Assembly: GCA_026214975.1 (NCBI GenBank)
Contig: CM047810.1
Span: 34,193,498 to 34,257,497, forward strand
DNA length: 64,000 nucleotides
From: Gentiana macrophylla
Lineage: Eukaryota > Streptophyta > Magnoliopsida > Gentianales > Gentianaceae
Direction of reading: 5' to 3'
Shown here: positions 9,330 to 22,388 of the stretch, one piece after another
Position numbering within the stretch: the stretch's first letter is position 1
How the letters are laid out: each line of letters opens with the position of its first letter
Program-made: the position numbers and the translations under genes
Notes under the pieces: generated by a model
What the model was told of the DNA's origin: nothing
Databases searched by the model: none
The model's input: only the letters and a program-made list of their open reading frames with translations

Positions 9330-12300
9330 AAATTCGACTGGAAAATTGCCTATAGACCCCTATCAATAACATAAATTGCCTATAGGTCCTTTTTACTGAA
9401 AGAAACAGCCGGATGTCCTTTTTAGCCACTTGTCACATGAAAAATTCCTATGATGGACACGTACCAGCTTCTACAAACTTCATCAGCGCCTTTCTTTCTC
9501 TAATTTTTTTTTCTTTCTAGCCATTTCTTTCAGAATTGGCATCTATTTTCATCTTGCAATCTTTCCTCCAATTGCACCGGCGAAGGTAAAGGAAGACGAC
9601 CGTATTAACGGTAGCAAAAAGTGAGATTGATTAACGCATATAGGTAAAAATGAGGGGAGGTTAAGGCATAGATGAATAGATGATTATGGTTCATTATTAT
9701 AGATTTGCTTTGCATTTTGCTTTCTCGATGTATATTTTTATTTGTTTAATTTGTTTGTTGTTTATAGTTTTCCAGATTTTATGAGTATGTTGATTTTCAA
9801 AGAATGTCCTTTCCAGTAAGGCCTTCAAGATCTTAAATCGATAGATTGATTTCTTTTTCTTTGCTGCACAGAATTGGACGAGACCGACGGTGGCGGTAGC
9901 GGTGGCGGTGGCCGTGGCCGGTGGCAGTGAACCTAATGATGGTATCCGTTTCATTTCCACGCTGCCATGTTCTATCCCGTTTTCATCTTTTGTTGTTTCA
10001 TCTCTCCTCTCTCGATTTTCTTCTTTAATTTTTTTTTTTCCATTTTGCAGATCGCATAAAAATTAATGATGATAATCATGTGGGTCATTTTAATTTTAAC
10101 AAAAGATTAAAATATGTAATGTTTCGCCATATACTTTACGGGTATTTCTAATTTTTACAATTATAATCTTGGCCTTTACTTTTATGATGTAATACAAATG
10201 TGAAAATGTGAAAATGTGAAAATGTGAAAATATGAAAATATGAATTTTTTTTTTTTTTTTTTGCAAGTACTTTGTTCACCAAATTCCATGAGCTTATGCA
10301 TTGTGGTATAAGCCTCTCTATTGCGTTTGCAGGTAGCTTGTATTTTTATTATATTTCGAAGAAACAATAGGATTTATTATGCTGCTTTTACTTAAGAGAG
10401 ACATATATATTTTTTCAAAAAACAAAAAGAGACATATATACTAAGTTCTTCTTGGGATTTTATACAACGGAAAATAGCATTAATTAAATCATCATACAAT
10501 GAAATCGGCATGATTCGTTAACCGGAGTCTGATTTATTGCTCCTAACTATTTGCTTTTTATTAGCAAGCTGCTATGTACTTAAATGTTTTATTTCATTCT
10601 TTAGGATCGTTAATTGATAAGAGTGTTATTGCTGGCAGGTAGAATAAAGAAAAATTCCAAGAAACCTGGTATCCCGAAGCCTTTGATCAATATTAATACG
10701 TCTTTCTTTCTTCCGTGTTATGCTGTGTGTATTTATTACTTTGAACTGCACGTGATCCAAGTTCTTATAGATGAAGAACAAGAACCATGAAGCCAGAAGT
10801 GTATACAAATTCAGGTATTCTTTCACTGAGCTATGAGGACTGTTATGTACTGTTGTGCATCCGAAATACCCTCTCTAATAATTTCCTTTCTTGGTTTGGG
10901 ATATTTTTGACAGTTTTTTGGTTCTTTTTGTCCCCCACCCCGGTTTCACTATGTTGCGAAGGTCTGAATATATTTTCTTAAAGATAATCATGTATGTCAT
11001 AGTAAAACTCAAAATGTCTCATTTAGTGTTTTTGTATTATCATGTGAAGCTCCTTTTCCATTGACAATTTCGTGCTGTCCATTGCCACAAGATTTATGAG
11101 AAAAGGAAAGATCGCCTTTTGGTTCAAATGTGCGGCTTGGTTTTGCATAAAATGTTTTATGATTTTTTTCTCGGTTTTCATCCAATTTGAAATTGTGAAT
11201 TCCACATGAATATACTCTTACATGAAAAGATCATGATGTGATTTTGACACTAAAACATCGCTGTTTTTTCGTTCTTTCTATTATTGTATGTGTTTATGCT
11301 TTATGATACTGTTTTTTCTTTTTAGCGGGTTCAAAATTATCTTGGTGTGTTTTTTCTTTTCAAATAGAAACGAAGATGTTTTGAGCATATATATATATAT
11401 ATATATATGCAAATCTCTAGATTATTCTACTGCAAATCTCTAGATTATTCTACATAAATGGAGAGTACAAGCGTCCTTCCCCTGCATCTTAGACTAGACC
11501 ATTTGTTGAGGTTTTCCTTTTCATGTTCATATCCATTTTCTTACTCATATTCATTCTCTCATCCTTTCTCTTAACGAATACAAACAAAAGAGTTGGCCTG
11601 AATCAGAAGCAGAAGTGTTAAAACATAGATTTTCAAAGCCTAGACAATTTCTTAGTTGATTGATAAATTTTATGCCCCTTTTACGATGCGGGTTTTGCAG
11701 AGTCAGGAGATACCACCAATATGTCAGGCCGTGGATCTCCATATCCTCCTCCGCCGGGTATCTTCACCATCACGATCATGTTTCTGTTTGTTTATCCTTT
11801 TGCACGGAAGTTTAAGTTTACATTTGTATACTATCACTTCTGCTTTTATGGAACTTTTTTGGTAGGTTTATCTATTTATTTGAGATTGTCAAACCAATTT
11901 AATTCGCAAATTCTATGGATTGTTGTTACTCTATTTGTTTGATATCTTATTTTGTATTGATGCTGATAATATACTTTTGTTTTGATTATGCAAAGCTTCT
12001 TGCAGAGGTTTTTGAGGCAGTTAAAGTTGTGTTCTCCCCATCAAATGAGGTATGCAATCTGTCAAAAATTGCTTCTTTGTATAAGCGTTGAGATATATGT
12101 TGTAGCAAATCCATGTAATTCGACAAGAGCATGCATCATTGTATGGTTTGGTTTTATAAATAATATCTTAGACCGCATATAATTAACCGAACCATGATCA
12201 CCACAAGCCACAATGTTGTTGTTGTTTGCTGCTATTAATTTTATACCTATGACTGCACCAGAAATGGGCTTTGAAAATGAAGACACAGTGGAAAAAGTCT

Positions 12301-13300
12301 TGATTAAAATATGTGTGTTGATTCATAATCGAACTTACTGGTATATTGATATGCTGCTTGATTTTGGTGCGTTTAAGGAAAGGTTGTTGGCTGCTGATAT
12401 TTTCTTGACTAAAGTTGCCATTGAATGTGGCGTTGGCATCTTAAAGAAATGTATGGAATTGAGTATCAACATTTCTTTTATTCACCTCTGTCTATAATGT
12501 ATTTGCATTTTCTGTTAGTTATCTGGTATGTTCGTATAATATGTTTATAATTTGAGTTATCTAGATCAATGCCTCAATCATTTGCGAAAATGGATTGATT
12601 TTCGTCATATATAAATGAAACACTTTGTACTTTCAACAAATTGGTACAATAGTCAACTCCTAATATTCGATGTCATGTATTCTTGGAGGTTCACCTAAAT
12701 CAGAAGACACTGAAACTAGAAGCTATCTCTGGAAAAAGAGAAAGGTAAACTAAAGTAAGGAAGTATTTGCTGTATATCTATCTGTGTGTGTACATGCAGG
12801 TTTCATTCCCAGTTGGGAATGAGAATGAAAATGAGATGGTAGATTTAATGATTCAAGTATCATTTCTTATGTTTTCTCGGATTTGAAGGATCTTAAAGTT
12901 GTAAAAAGGGTAGTTGACTGTGACAAAAGGTGCTGGTTTATAGTATTAATTGCCCAGATGGTTTCCCTCTGAATTGTAAATATATCTTGAAAGATGTCAT
13001 CTATCTTCTGTCTACTATAAACAATTGTGTTAGCAGATAAATTTTGGCTGTAGATTAACCAAGAAAGTTGGATGTGTAAGGGCTTTCCTTTGTTGGGTAT
13101 CAAATCCCTGCAGTAATCTGGCCGGTTCAGTCTCCGTACATACAACTCAATGACTGCACCAGAGCTCTAACTAAAGTACATTGTACAGCGACCATTGACG
13201 GCAATCATGATTGCAGAATTGGTGGGTTCCGGGTAGTGGTTTCTCGCAATGTTTACACAGTCAATATGCAATCCCTCAATTTGTAAGTTTATTTTTTCCA
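9330..13300 (+). other. Possible spliced gene or gene remnant, unresolved
   Basis: Several short exon-like pieces bounded by plausible splice signals occur on the plus strand: about 9873-9940 (WTRPTVAVAVAVAVAGGSEP), 11701-11758 (MSGRGSPYPPPPG after a TTTTGCAG acceptor) and 11997-12050 (LLAEVFEAVKVVFSPSNE followed by GTATGC). The T-rich spacers resemble plant introns. The pieces could not be joined into one frame, and no family is recognised. A non-coding transcript or chance open stretches remain possible. Simple repeats inside: an 8 bp TGTGAAAA-type tandem at 10199-10240, an AT run at 11390-11408, and a 23 bp tandem duplication at 11409-11454. Confidence 0.25.
11409..11454 (+). repeat. 23 bp perfect tandem duplication
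   Basis: The unit GCAAATCTCTAGATTATTCTAC plus one base is present at 11409-11431 and again at 11432-11454, identical but for the last base. It abuts a short AT microsatellite at 11390-11408, so slippage is a likely cause. Confidence 0.9.
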
Positions 13301-13666
13301 GAAAAAAAATTCAGTTTCCAATTCATCCCTCCATCTCTTCTTCTTGATGATTCACGGCAATTATGATATTTTGTATCTGTACGATTCATTTCATTTAGTT
13401 ATTTTGATGAAGATCTTGAATGTTTTGGTAATTTCATCTTAGCATCGTCGTCATATAAGATTCAAGATATGATATTTCCCCATTTTGATTTACAAATCGG
13501 TGAGAATTGGCTATATCTAATTATGCAGGTACAGCTATGTCTAGAGTTGTGTACGTAGTTACGGCATCTATGTATAAATCATATTTTTACAGACCAGGTC
13601 TATCAATCGAATCGAATTTCCTCAAAAACGAGGGCAAAAACGTGCAGAGCACATTGCCGCCACTAG

Positions 13667-14156
13667 TATAATATATATGTGTATATATCACTAGTACAAA
13701 CTAGTACTGAAAGAGAAGGGAAAATAAAGCTTGTATGCTACTGTATTATTGATTAGTGCTGATGTTTTTCAAAGTCTATCTCATTTACATAGTTGAACAC
13801 TCATATATACACTAAAAGAAAGAAGGATTTCGGCTAGTAGTACCTTATCACACCATGGGATACCTTAGCATTTAAGCAGATGATTTCACGTGGAATGACG
13901 TACGGCTAAAGATAATTATTATAGATAATTATCTAACGCAGTACCGTCTAATAAAGACACGACATATTACACGTGACTTTAAGATGTAAATACATCTGTC
14001 GATTACACCATATATTTACGTTGATACTTATCTACTTTGCCGGGCTTGCGTCGGAACTTAGCTATTAAATAAACTAGCTGCGGGCTAGTACTTTACACGG
14101 AAGAGATAGATAGTATATCTAATGGACATCCACATATTACAGGTATATTTATAACA
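13667..14156 (-). repeat. 3' LTR of minus-strand copia element
   Basis: Nearly the same sequence as 18650-19140 over about 490 bp, in direct orientation. Its right end reads TATAACA, immediately followed by CTCCCCCTTGG, which on the minus strand is a polypurine tract directly before the LTR start TGTTATA. The outer end has lost about 14 bp relative to the partner LTR, so the target site on this side is not recognisable. Confidence 0.85.
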
Positions 14157-17100
14157 CTCCCCCTTGGATGTCGATCCACAAAGAATCTGCCTCGTTAAAA
14201 CTTTCATTAGGAAAAAACCCTGTGGGAAAAAATCATAATGAAGGAAAAAGAGTACAGCCTTCATTTGTGTTTTACTCCCCCTGATTTCAACATCCCTTCG
14301 GCTGTTTGAGTCAGTGCATCCCGATTTTCTTGATCAAATCCTTGGACATAGCGATAGCCAATACATAAGTGAACAAATCTTTGGATGGTCACTTGATCTA
14401 ATTTGCTAAACATCAATATGGCCTTTCTTCTAGAGATTCGGTGAAATATGTTTTCTCTGATCGTCTTTTACGTAGCCATCATTTAACCGAGCAATACACG
14501 CATTTTTGTCTTCGTATAATCAAGCCGGTTTCTCTTTCTTTATGACTAAATCACAAGTTTCTTGGATCTAATGAGCCAATGATCTGAACAAAACATATTC
14601 TCGGTTGGGTTCATGAATAGCTATTACTTCGCCATGATTTAAGGATGTAGCAGCCGAAACTTGCTAATTCCAACGCCATGAAGTTGATATACCACTACCG
14701 GTGGATGTACAACCAATTTGAGGTATTGCTTTGTTGGTGTTCGATAAATGTCGATCATTTGTGTGGCTAACAAGTCCTCGACTTGCTTTCCGTTTGATCT
14801 GAGTTGTATAACGTATATGGCATGTACCAAAAACCTTGCTTGGAAAAACCCAGTGGGAAAAAACCAGTCAAGGGGAAAAGATTCATGACATATGCGCTCT
14901 TGTGCACTGATTGCCTCGTTAAAAACCTTTAACTAAGAAAACCCGGTGGGAAAAACTTGTTAAAGGGAAAAAGAGTACAAACATTAGTCTTCAAGACCAA
15001 ATAACATCTTGCATGTGCATTTAATGGATATTAACAGTATAAGTCAAATACTCATACTTTATCATCTTTTGTAACTCTTCTGGAGTTCAATTATAGATCC
15101 AATTTCTCTCAGATCGAAATCATTTATCCCGCTTTTGGGACAATCTATGTATTTTGTGTTTCACACACATTGTATGCTTCACACATCTCATGTGCTTCAG
15201 GCACTATAATGGTTTCAGGCGATTTCGAATTTTCGAAACATGCTTGCCTCATTTTATGAACCTCGTTCATAAAACTAAGTGTTGCATTTGTTATCATATC
15301 ACATTGCTCAAACGATGATAACATTCATTCAATATCTCAACACTAGGAGATTTATGTTTGTTGGAACTAATATGTTTCTCGCACTCTAAGCGTTAACATA
15401 ATTAACAATTCAGCAATGCGCAGTTTCAGATTCTCCAAGAATCATTACTTTTCCTCAGAGAATGAACTTCATGTTCGTTTTATCCCACCTCATGTGTGTA
15501 TGACAACCGCGTATTCTTTGTTCCACATATTATTAAATATCAACACTTGTTGACATTTTCTAGCCTTGACCTCGTCAAGGGTTTATGATTTCGTTACTCA
15601 TTTAAAGTACGTCATCGCTCTTCTAGAGCTCTTTAGACTATATATTTTTCTGCTCGAGCATATGCTTTCTCTTCCAGAGTTTGCATAGATCATATAGTCA
15701 TAACCTCTTCTGAGGAATTTCATTTATTAAGCCAATTGGTCTTTTACGCTTACATCATCATTTTCATTAATTTGATACGTATCATATTCTGTCCTTCTTG
15801 GACTTTCCCTTCTGGGATGAATATAATCTTCCCAGGATAAACCTTTCAGCGACATTTATTCCAACCAGAGCATTTGCAGCTGCTCACACTCTCAGAGTAA
15901 TTAAATGCATCCGGTGATTAAATGTGCGTTCATATAATGTTTTTCCCACGAGATTTATAAACTCCATGTTTACTTTCCTCCCCCTAATCTCGGAAAAACA
16001 TTTTATCTCAAGTCATATCTACTTAAGTTTGCAATAACCCTTAGTGGGATTCAACATTTCGATGTGATATCCCTATGTGGGATTCTACATTTCAATGTGT
16101 ATCCATTTATATGAGTATCAACAAACATTCCGAGATATTTACTCAATCAGGAAGGATTTTATTATCTCTTCTAGAGATTTATATCTTTTCAATCTTTCCG
16201 ATGTCTCATTTGAGTATCCATGCCATGGGATATCAACATAACCTAGTATGTATTTGAGACATTGAAAATGATAAACCAATTTTATCACATACGCATCATC
16301 TTCGAGATGACTGTAACATATAGTATGACTGTCTTTACTATTATTTGAAACTTTTTAAAGTTTAACCAGATATTTCGTGATACTCCAAGTACGTGACAGT
16401 GATCTTTCAATGCCACATCATGAAAATCAATTCGCCGTACGCCAAGTACGCGATTAGTGGTCTTTCAATACCACAGTATGAAAATCGATTTTCATTATTC
16501 ATCTGGAATCTAATTTTGTTTTGTTCCACTTCTGGTGGACAATACTTCCCCTCCAAGGAGACAAATGTTATGATATCCCCAGGGATACATTAACCTTGAC
16601 TTTTGTTCATGAATATGGAAAATCATTTCCTTTCATATGAACTCCAAGTCCATATTCATTCTTGTGAATTTCAGATTCACTTTTATGAGTATCCAAGTGC
16701 TTCTGACGAACTCTTAGTCCATCAATATATATTAGAAGAAACGACCATCTTAAGGTGGTTTGATCTTTTGATCCAATTTGTCTACCGAACAAATGATCAT
16801 TTATGTATGTTGGTTTGCATACCGATGTATCATTTTCACAATGGCATCATCAACTCACTCCTAGTGAGATTTATTATGATAATTTTAAAATCAAAGTCTC
16901 ATATATGGCATATTCACTCCAAGGAACTGAATGACGTGATTCGATACATCTTTAAATATCGGTATATCTAGATTATGTCACGTTCACTTTAGGGAACTGA
17001 CTTGTGTATCTCAACACATCTAGATTATTTAACTGTCCACATTCATTTTTAGCGACGGACACGTCATATATATTGAGTTTTGTCACATCCACTTCAAAGG

Positions 17101-18637
17101 ATTGACATGTATAATCCGATACATTTCAAATATTTCATTTGGTCACATTCACTTCTAGGAATGGATGTGTGTCAATCGACACATCTTAATTATATAGTTT
17201 AGTCACGTTCACTCCCAGGAACGGACCTATATAATTTGATGTATTTTACACCAACAAAAGGAAACTACTGTATCACAAGGAAAATTAATTTACAAAATTA
17301 CGAGAAAAGCATAAAAATAAATTTAAACTTTCTCTTGATCTTTTGATCCCCTATGGATCATCAAGAGACTATCCATATCAAAGTTCATCATATTAGCATC
17401 ATCATCTTCAGGATGATCACGACATACAAGATTCGTCTCATGATCTTCAGTATGTTTTCAAAGATGCTTCATAGATACGGACAAAAGGATCTGTCGCATG
17501 ACGGTCACGGGCTCAATGATCTTCCATTCCACAACAGAAGCATTTTTTTCACGAGCTTTCTTTTCATTATATTTCTTATGGTCTGCCTTCTCGGGACCAT
17601 TTTATTTCTCGCCATGATTTACATCATTGTGATATGGCATATATCATCCACGACCGTGTCCTCGACAACGGCCTCGTCTATGGCATCTTCCACAGCCACA
17701 ACAACGTCCACGACCACGATCAAAATTTGAAGAGCGAGTCACATTCACTTCAGGTAATGGGCTAGCACCAGTCGGTCGGGACTGATGATTTTTCAACAAA
17801 ACCTTATTTTTTTGTTCAACTACCAAGAGGCAGATATAAGTTCAGAATATCTTCTGAATCATTTTTTCTCGATACTGCTGGTGCTGGAGCATGTTCGGGA
17901 TATGAAATGTGGAAAACTCTTTTCCAACATGTAATCAGTTACTTTATGACCACATAATTGATATTTTAATTTCAATATAAAATATCACCGTATGATCATA
18001 CTGATCATATTAAATAAATTGAACAAGATAAAGTTTTACCTTGATACTTACCTCAGATATAGCGTCAAATGAGATAGAAGGATCACCATCATAATTATTG
18101 ACTCCGTCAGCCAATAATAGACATCCATATATCGCATAAGATGGATCCATAAAATATCCAGATGAATACCAATATAGAAATCCAAAATAATCGATCACCG
18201 TCGATAATATATAACCATCGATTCATGATTAAATCATAGAAATCTAGAATATCCGATATACCGAAATACCATATATCTTAATACGGTAGGTGAGATTTAT
18301 CGATCCGTTGTTTCTTTCGGTCGGTGCTTCTCAGTGGAACTGCAAACAAATTTCCCACATAGTGTTTCCCTTTTTATTGCACCATCTCTGTATGCAAACT
18401 TGAGAGAACCATTACAAGAAAGGAGTTCCAAGTGGATTGGAGCTGTGACTGTGAATGAATGAATCTCCTCCTTCATGGCATATTTTCTTGTTTTGTGCTC
18501 TGTAGCTTTTACGGCCACCAAAATATATTGAAGAATTTATTAGCAGGAGAGCTTGCCGGATCGGAGGAAGAAGATTTCGGCAACGGAGAATTTTACTACA
18601 CGGCTAACTCAATCGGTAGAGACTCGTGCTGATAACG
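14157..18637 (-). pseudogene. Decayed internal region of copia element
   Basis: About 4.5 kb between two direct LTR copies, with a polypurine tract at the left end and a primer-site-like sequence at the right end (minus strand TTATCAGCACGAGTC, starting at 18633). Minus-strand frames near 17644-17826 contain LLKNHQSRPTGASPLPEV followed by an Arg/Gly-rich stretch, as at the end of copia Gag. Near the 3' end a word of the form AAAACCCxGTGGGAAAAA is found three times (about 14215, 14850 and 14938), a feature known from the 3' region of some plant copia elements. Elsewhere the frames are riddled with stops, so no enzyme domain is usable. The lineage is a guess from the primer site (Retrofit/Oryco-like). 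Confidence 0.7.
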
Positions 18638-19140
18638 TGTTATGAAATATATATAATATATATGTGTATATATCACTAGTACAAACTAGTACCGAAAGAG
18701 AAGGGAAAATAAAGCTTGTATGCTACTGTATTATTGATTAGTGCTGATGTTTTTCAAAGTCTATCTCATTTACATAGTTGAACACTCATATATATACCAA
18801 GAGAAAGAAGGATTTCGGCTAGTAGTACCTTATCACACCATGGGATACCTTAGCATTTAAGCAGATGATTCACGTGGAATGACGTACGGCTAAAGATAAT
18901 TATTATAGATAATTATCTAACGCAGTACCGTCTAATAAAGACACGACATATTACACGTGGTTTTAAGGTGTAAATACATCTATCGATTACACCATATATT
19001 TACGTTGATACTTATCTACTTTGCCGGGCTTGCGTCGGAACTTAGCTATTAAATAAACTAGCTGCGGGCTAGTACTTTACACGGAGGAGATAGATAGTAT
19101 ATCTAATGGACATCCACATATGACGGGTATATTTATAACA
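18638..19140 (-). repeat. 5' LTR of minus-strand copia element
   Basis: Runs from TGTTATGAAATATA to ATTTATAACA, 503 bp with TG...CA ends. It matches 13667-14156 closely, with scattered substitutions and small indels visible by eye, pointing to a middle-aged insertion. The primer site lies on its left, as expected for a minus-strand element. The complete insertion spans 13667-19140. Confidence 0.9.
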
Positions 19141-19395
19141 AAAATACATATTAGTATTTTTTGTTTATCAAAGCTAGAACCCGTGCAATAAATCTCTGCC
19201 TCTAGTGTACTGTGCCACATAAACGACGGCCGAGAGCCCAGTCCAGCCGATAAGATAGTGCCCACATAGTACACTATTCATTTATTATGATGATTACATA
19301 TGATATGAAGGATTAATGGGTCAAAGGGTCAAATTGCTTGGGGCATATCCCTCCTCCAAATGATGTAATCTCCATCTTGCTTGTGAATTTGATTT

Positions 19396-19566
19396 TGATA
19401 AAAAAAAAAAAGTTGTTTAAAAAAACAATCTAACATATAGTGACGTGGCTTACTAAAAAAAGCTAGGAAAAAGGAGAAGTTAGGTAAAAAGATTGAAGTT
19501 GGTGGGACTTGAACCCGTGCACTCACTATCAAAGACTAGGTGTTAAACCATTCTGCCAATATGCAA
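19396..19566 (-). mobile_element. tRNA-derived SINE, minus strand
   Basis: On the minus strand a tRNA-like head carries an A box TGGCAGAATGG (19548-19558) and a B box GGTTCAAGTCC (19505-19515), 32 nt apart as in polymerase III promoters. The cloverleaf is not closed (the anticodon arm is poor), so it is not a working tRNA gene. The body continues to lower coordinates and ends in T-runs (19398-19409), as in plant SINEs with oligo-T tails. A lone tRNA pseudogene is the alternative. Confidence 0.55.
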
Positions 19567-19929
19567 CAATGTAACATTTTCGGCAGACATTTGATATAAC
19601 AAATTCTTTGCGATATTACTACTTGCCAAGGGTATTTTGGTCATTACGAAAATCCGAGGGAGGGCACGAGCCCCTCCTAAGACCTCTGTAGATCCACCCC
19701 GGATCAAGCCGGCTGATGAAGTGGTTTTGCAGCAGAAGAAGGTGAGAGCGAAAGATAAATGCTTCGATCACTTAAGGCCCATGTTTTGTCCTATTGACTT
19801 GATTTTAAAAGCGTGTGCATGGAAATTTTTTTTTTCTTTTGCTGTTGAATTTTGGGAGGGGTGAAAAGAGACTATGGACGTAGGCAACTTAAGGAATTTT
19901 TTGAATAGATGAAATAACATAAAAAGAAA

Positions 19930-20383
19930 TGTTGCCAATGGGACTTGATCTTTACATCTGGTGGAACTAAATCTGGGGTCAACTGAGGAAGAGTATTCAA
20001 GACTGGGAGGTCAGCTGGGTGAAATGCAGCCGGGTTCCATCTGTCAGCAGAAGCAGAGGAGTCTGCTGAATCTGTTGAATACTGAAGCATCTGGTTTGCT
20101 TGGATGCACAACTGGTGGAGTCAGCGGTGCTGGGGTTCATATCTAGGGAATTTATGGGAATTCCGACATGACTTAATTGCGGTTAGGGTTCAGGATTCAT
20201 TGGTTATAAACACAATGTTGTAATCTGTGCATAATAAAATATCTCCGTTTCTCTCCGTGGAGTAGTCGTCACAACACGGGAAACCACGTTAAATCATGTG
20301 TTCTTCTTGTTTCTATTATTTATCAGTGCCATTATCCTTTATTCTTTCTTGGGTAGCAAGATTCACACATCTATGTTCTAACA
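19930..20383 (+). repeat. 5' LTR of plus-strand copia element
   Basis: Starts TGTTGCCAATG and ends TGTTCTAACA, 454 bp. Its partner at 27156-27663 is the same LTR with about 54 bp more, mainly near the centre, so this copy has an internal deletion. AATAAA-rich sequence at 20230-20237 fits a polyadenylation signal. Just outside is AGAAA; the 3' flank has CGAAA, a near match to a 5 bp target duplication. Confidence 0.9.
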
Positions 20384-20386
20384 AAC

Positions 20387-20398
20387 TGGCATCGGAGC
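20387..20398 (+). other. Primer-binding site, initiator tRNA-Met
   Basis: TGGCATCGGAGC lies three bases after the 5' LTR and matches the plant initiator tRNA-Met primer site TGGTATCAGAGC at 10 of 12 bases. Confidence 0.75.
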
Positions 20399-20503
20399 GT
20401 ACGTTCTGTGTGTGGATTTGCAGTTGAATGAAGTTGATCTTCACCAAAACCGGAGACCGGTGCTAGGATTCTGTGATCAAATGTATGTTCTTTAGCAAGA
20501 AGG

Positions 20504-20915
20504 ATGTCGGCAATCAACGTTAATATTGACAAATGTACAAGAAGAAACGGTTTTACTCTGTGGAAAATCAAGATGCGGGCCTTGTAAAAGCAACAAAGGT
20601 TGTGGACTCCTTTATCCACTAAAGGGGATGCCAGTGCTGCAGATTATGCCAGTATGGAGAAGAAAGCATATTCAACCATCGTGTTGTGCTTTTCAGATGA
20701 TGTTATCACAGAGGTTACTGAGGAGGACACCACTTCCAAATTATGGTCAAAGGTAGAAAGCTTGTATATGACTAAGTCATTGACCAACAAGTTGCTGATG
20801 AATCAGAGGTTGTTCAGTCTGAGGATGCATGATAGGACTTAGCCGAGAGATCATCTTGTTCATCTAAACACAATATTGCTATATTTGAGGAATATTGATG
20901 TGAAGATTGAGGATG
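20504..20915 (+). pseudogene. Copia gag, first part, split by nested insertion
   Basis: From ATG at 20504 the reading is MSAINVNIDKCTRRNGF, then LWKIKMRALLKQ, DDVITEVTEEDTTSKLWSK and LLMNQRLFSLRMHDRT, the copia Gag capsid-like region, related to the piece at 1-269. It holds frameshifts and a stop at 20840. It breaks off at 20920, where a complete smaller LTR element is inserted, and resumes at 23548. Confidence 0.85.
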
Positions 20916-20920
20916 AAGAT
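20916..20920 (+). repeat. Target-site duplication AAGAT, left copy
   Basis: AAGAT directly before the nested element, matched by AAGAT at 23543-23547 directly after it. Confidence 0.85.
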
Positions 20921-21407
20921 TGATGTGATCGTAAATGAATCCGACCCGAAAATGCCCGAGGACTTGACTGATGCCACCAATAGAACGAGCACCGCGACCC
21001 TTAGCTAACCCGTAACTACAAACCTTGGTATGACCTCAACTTTAGATAACCTGTACCTAAGAACCTTGGTATACGAACGCCACAAGGTATGCTCAGAACC
21101 TTGATAAGTTCATGATTCGAATATTCTACACAAGAATACTCACGAAAAGCTTAAAAGCTTAACATAAATTTCACTCAATAATGTTTGAACTATTTGTTAC
21201 AATGACTCTACTCACCTTTATATAGGCTACAGACGCTAAGACCAATTGCTAATTTTGCAATATGAGACAAAATAACCATAAATAATAAAAATAATAACAA
21301 AAAGAAAATACTATCTATCCAATGTGGGATAATAAAAGATAACTAAAAATAAATAAAAGACTCCAAATAAATTTAATATGTATCTGATCTCAACGGGAAT
21401 CACATCA
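20921..21407 (-). repeat. LTR of nested element (3' LTR)
   Basis: 487 bp copy with the polypurine tract on its inner side, so it is the 3' LTR of the minus-strand nested element. Shares TGATAAGTTCATGATTCG and CTATCTATCCAATGTGG blocks with the right copy. Confidence 0.88.
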
Positions 21408-22166
21408 TTCCCTCCCGGCTCCGAAAGGATTTGACCTCGAATCAAAATGATGTCGTAAAATGCAGCAACAAGGGAAAAACAGGTTGAATCAAATACGGAC
21501 ACCGATGATATGCCAGGATCAAATAAAAAGCGGACAGACCACTTCAAATCAATGGCTCGTTTTGATGTTGAACTAAGTGTCACAAAGGCAACATCAAAGA
21601 AGGCTTCCGACGTGCTAAAAAATCGGAGAAATCCATGCAATGTAGCAACAGAACGATAGCAATGCGTAGTCGGACGGTCATCAACATACTCAGAAAATGG
21701 ATCAATGAAATTATGCTCCGGCTTGCCACCAACGTCAACATGATCAAAAAAAAACCATAGGCAATATAGAGGCTGAATGGGGTACAGTAAGTAAACCTGA
21801 GCCATCCTCAAATGAATGCTCGTCAGGTACCTACAAATCAGACAAAACAGAACTCGAACAAGTGGTCGGTGTAGTAGGACTAACTTCCTCATGTGCCTCA
21901 ATATTCTCCACCACTAATGTGATGTCCTCAGTCTTTTTCCCAACATCACACTCCTTTGCAACACTTATCTCCACCATCTTTGCATTCTTCTCGGGGATTG
22001 CCTTTTCCACAATCGACTCTTGGACTACCTCCACTAATTCTGCTCCAACAACCTCCTCCTCTCGAGTGTTAACAAGCTCTACGGTGGTCTTTACACTCTT
22101 CTGTGGGATATTAACAATCTCCTGGTCATCCGTAGGTGATCTCTCACATAAACTATGCATTTTCTG

Positions 22167-22388
22167 CTAAAAATGAGAGCAATCATAATAGTAATGATCA
22201 CTCCCGTGACAATAATCGCAATAAACAAAAAACGGCCCTGTAGAAGTTTTCTTAACAACATCCGTACTACCACGGTTACCTCTACCACCATGATTACCTC
22301 TACCATCACCTCTTTCTGTTAACATGTCTTGAAATTGAGCCCTCGTCTCTTCAAATTTCCTATCTATCACGGTAGCTTGGGCCTCCAC
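22167..22388 (-). CDS. Gag fragment with CCHC zinc knuckle in nested element
   Basis: Minus-strand open frame of 73 residues ending in the CX2CX4HX4C motif CDYCHGSDHYYYDC, preceded by an Arg/Gly-rich stretch (GDGRGNHGGRGNRG). This is the nucleocapsid end of a plant retrotransposon Gag, which binds element RNA. The start is not a secure initiation site; upstream Gag is lost. The frame continues shifted into an acidic, Glu/Val-rich part at 21831-22160. It is the only recognisable protein motif in the element. Confidence 0.6.
   Translation of the reverse strand: MEAQATVIDRKFEETRAQFQDMLTERGDGRGNHGGRGNRGSTDVVKKTSTGPFFVYCDYCHGSDHYYYDCSHF

Noticed and set aside
19499..19566. Functional tRNA gene
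   Set aside because: A and B boxes are present but the stems do not close into a proper cloverleaf.
21311..21901. 196-codon minus-strand frame in the nested element
   Set aside because: It runs from the interior across the polypurine tract into the LTR and has no recognisable domain; I treat it as mostly chance or decayed Gag extension.
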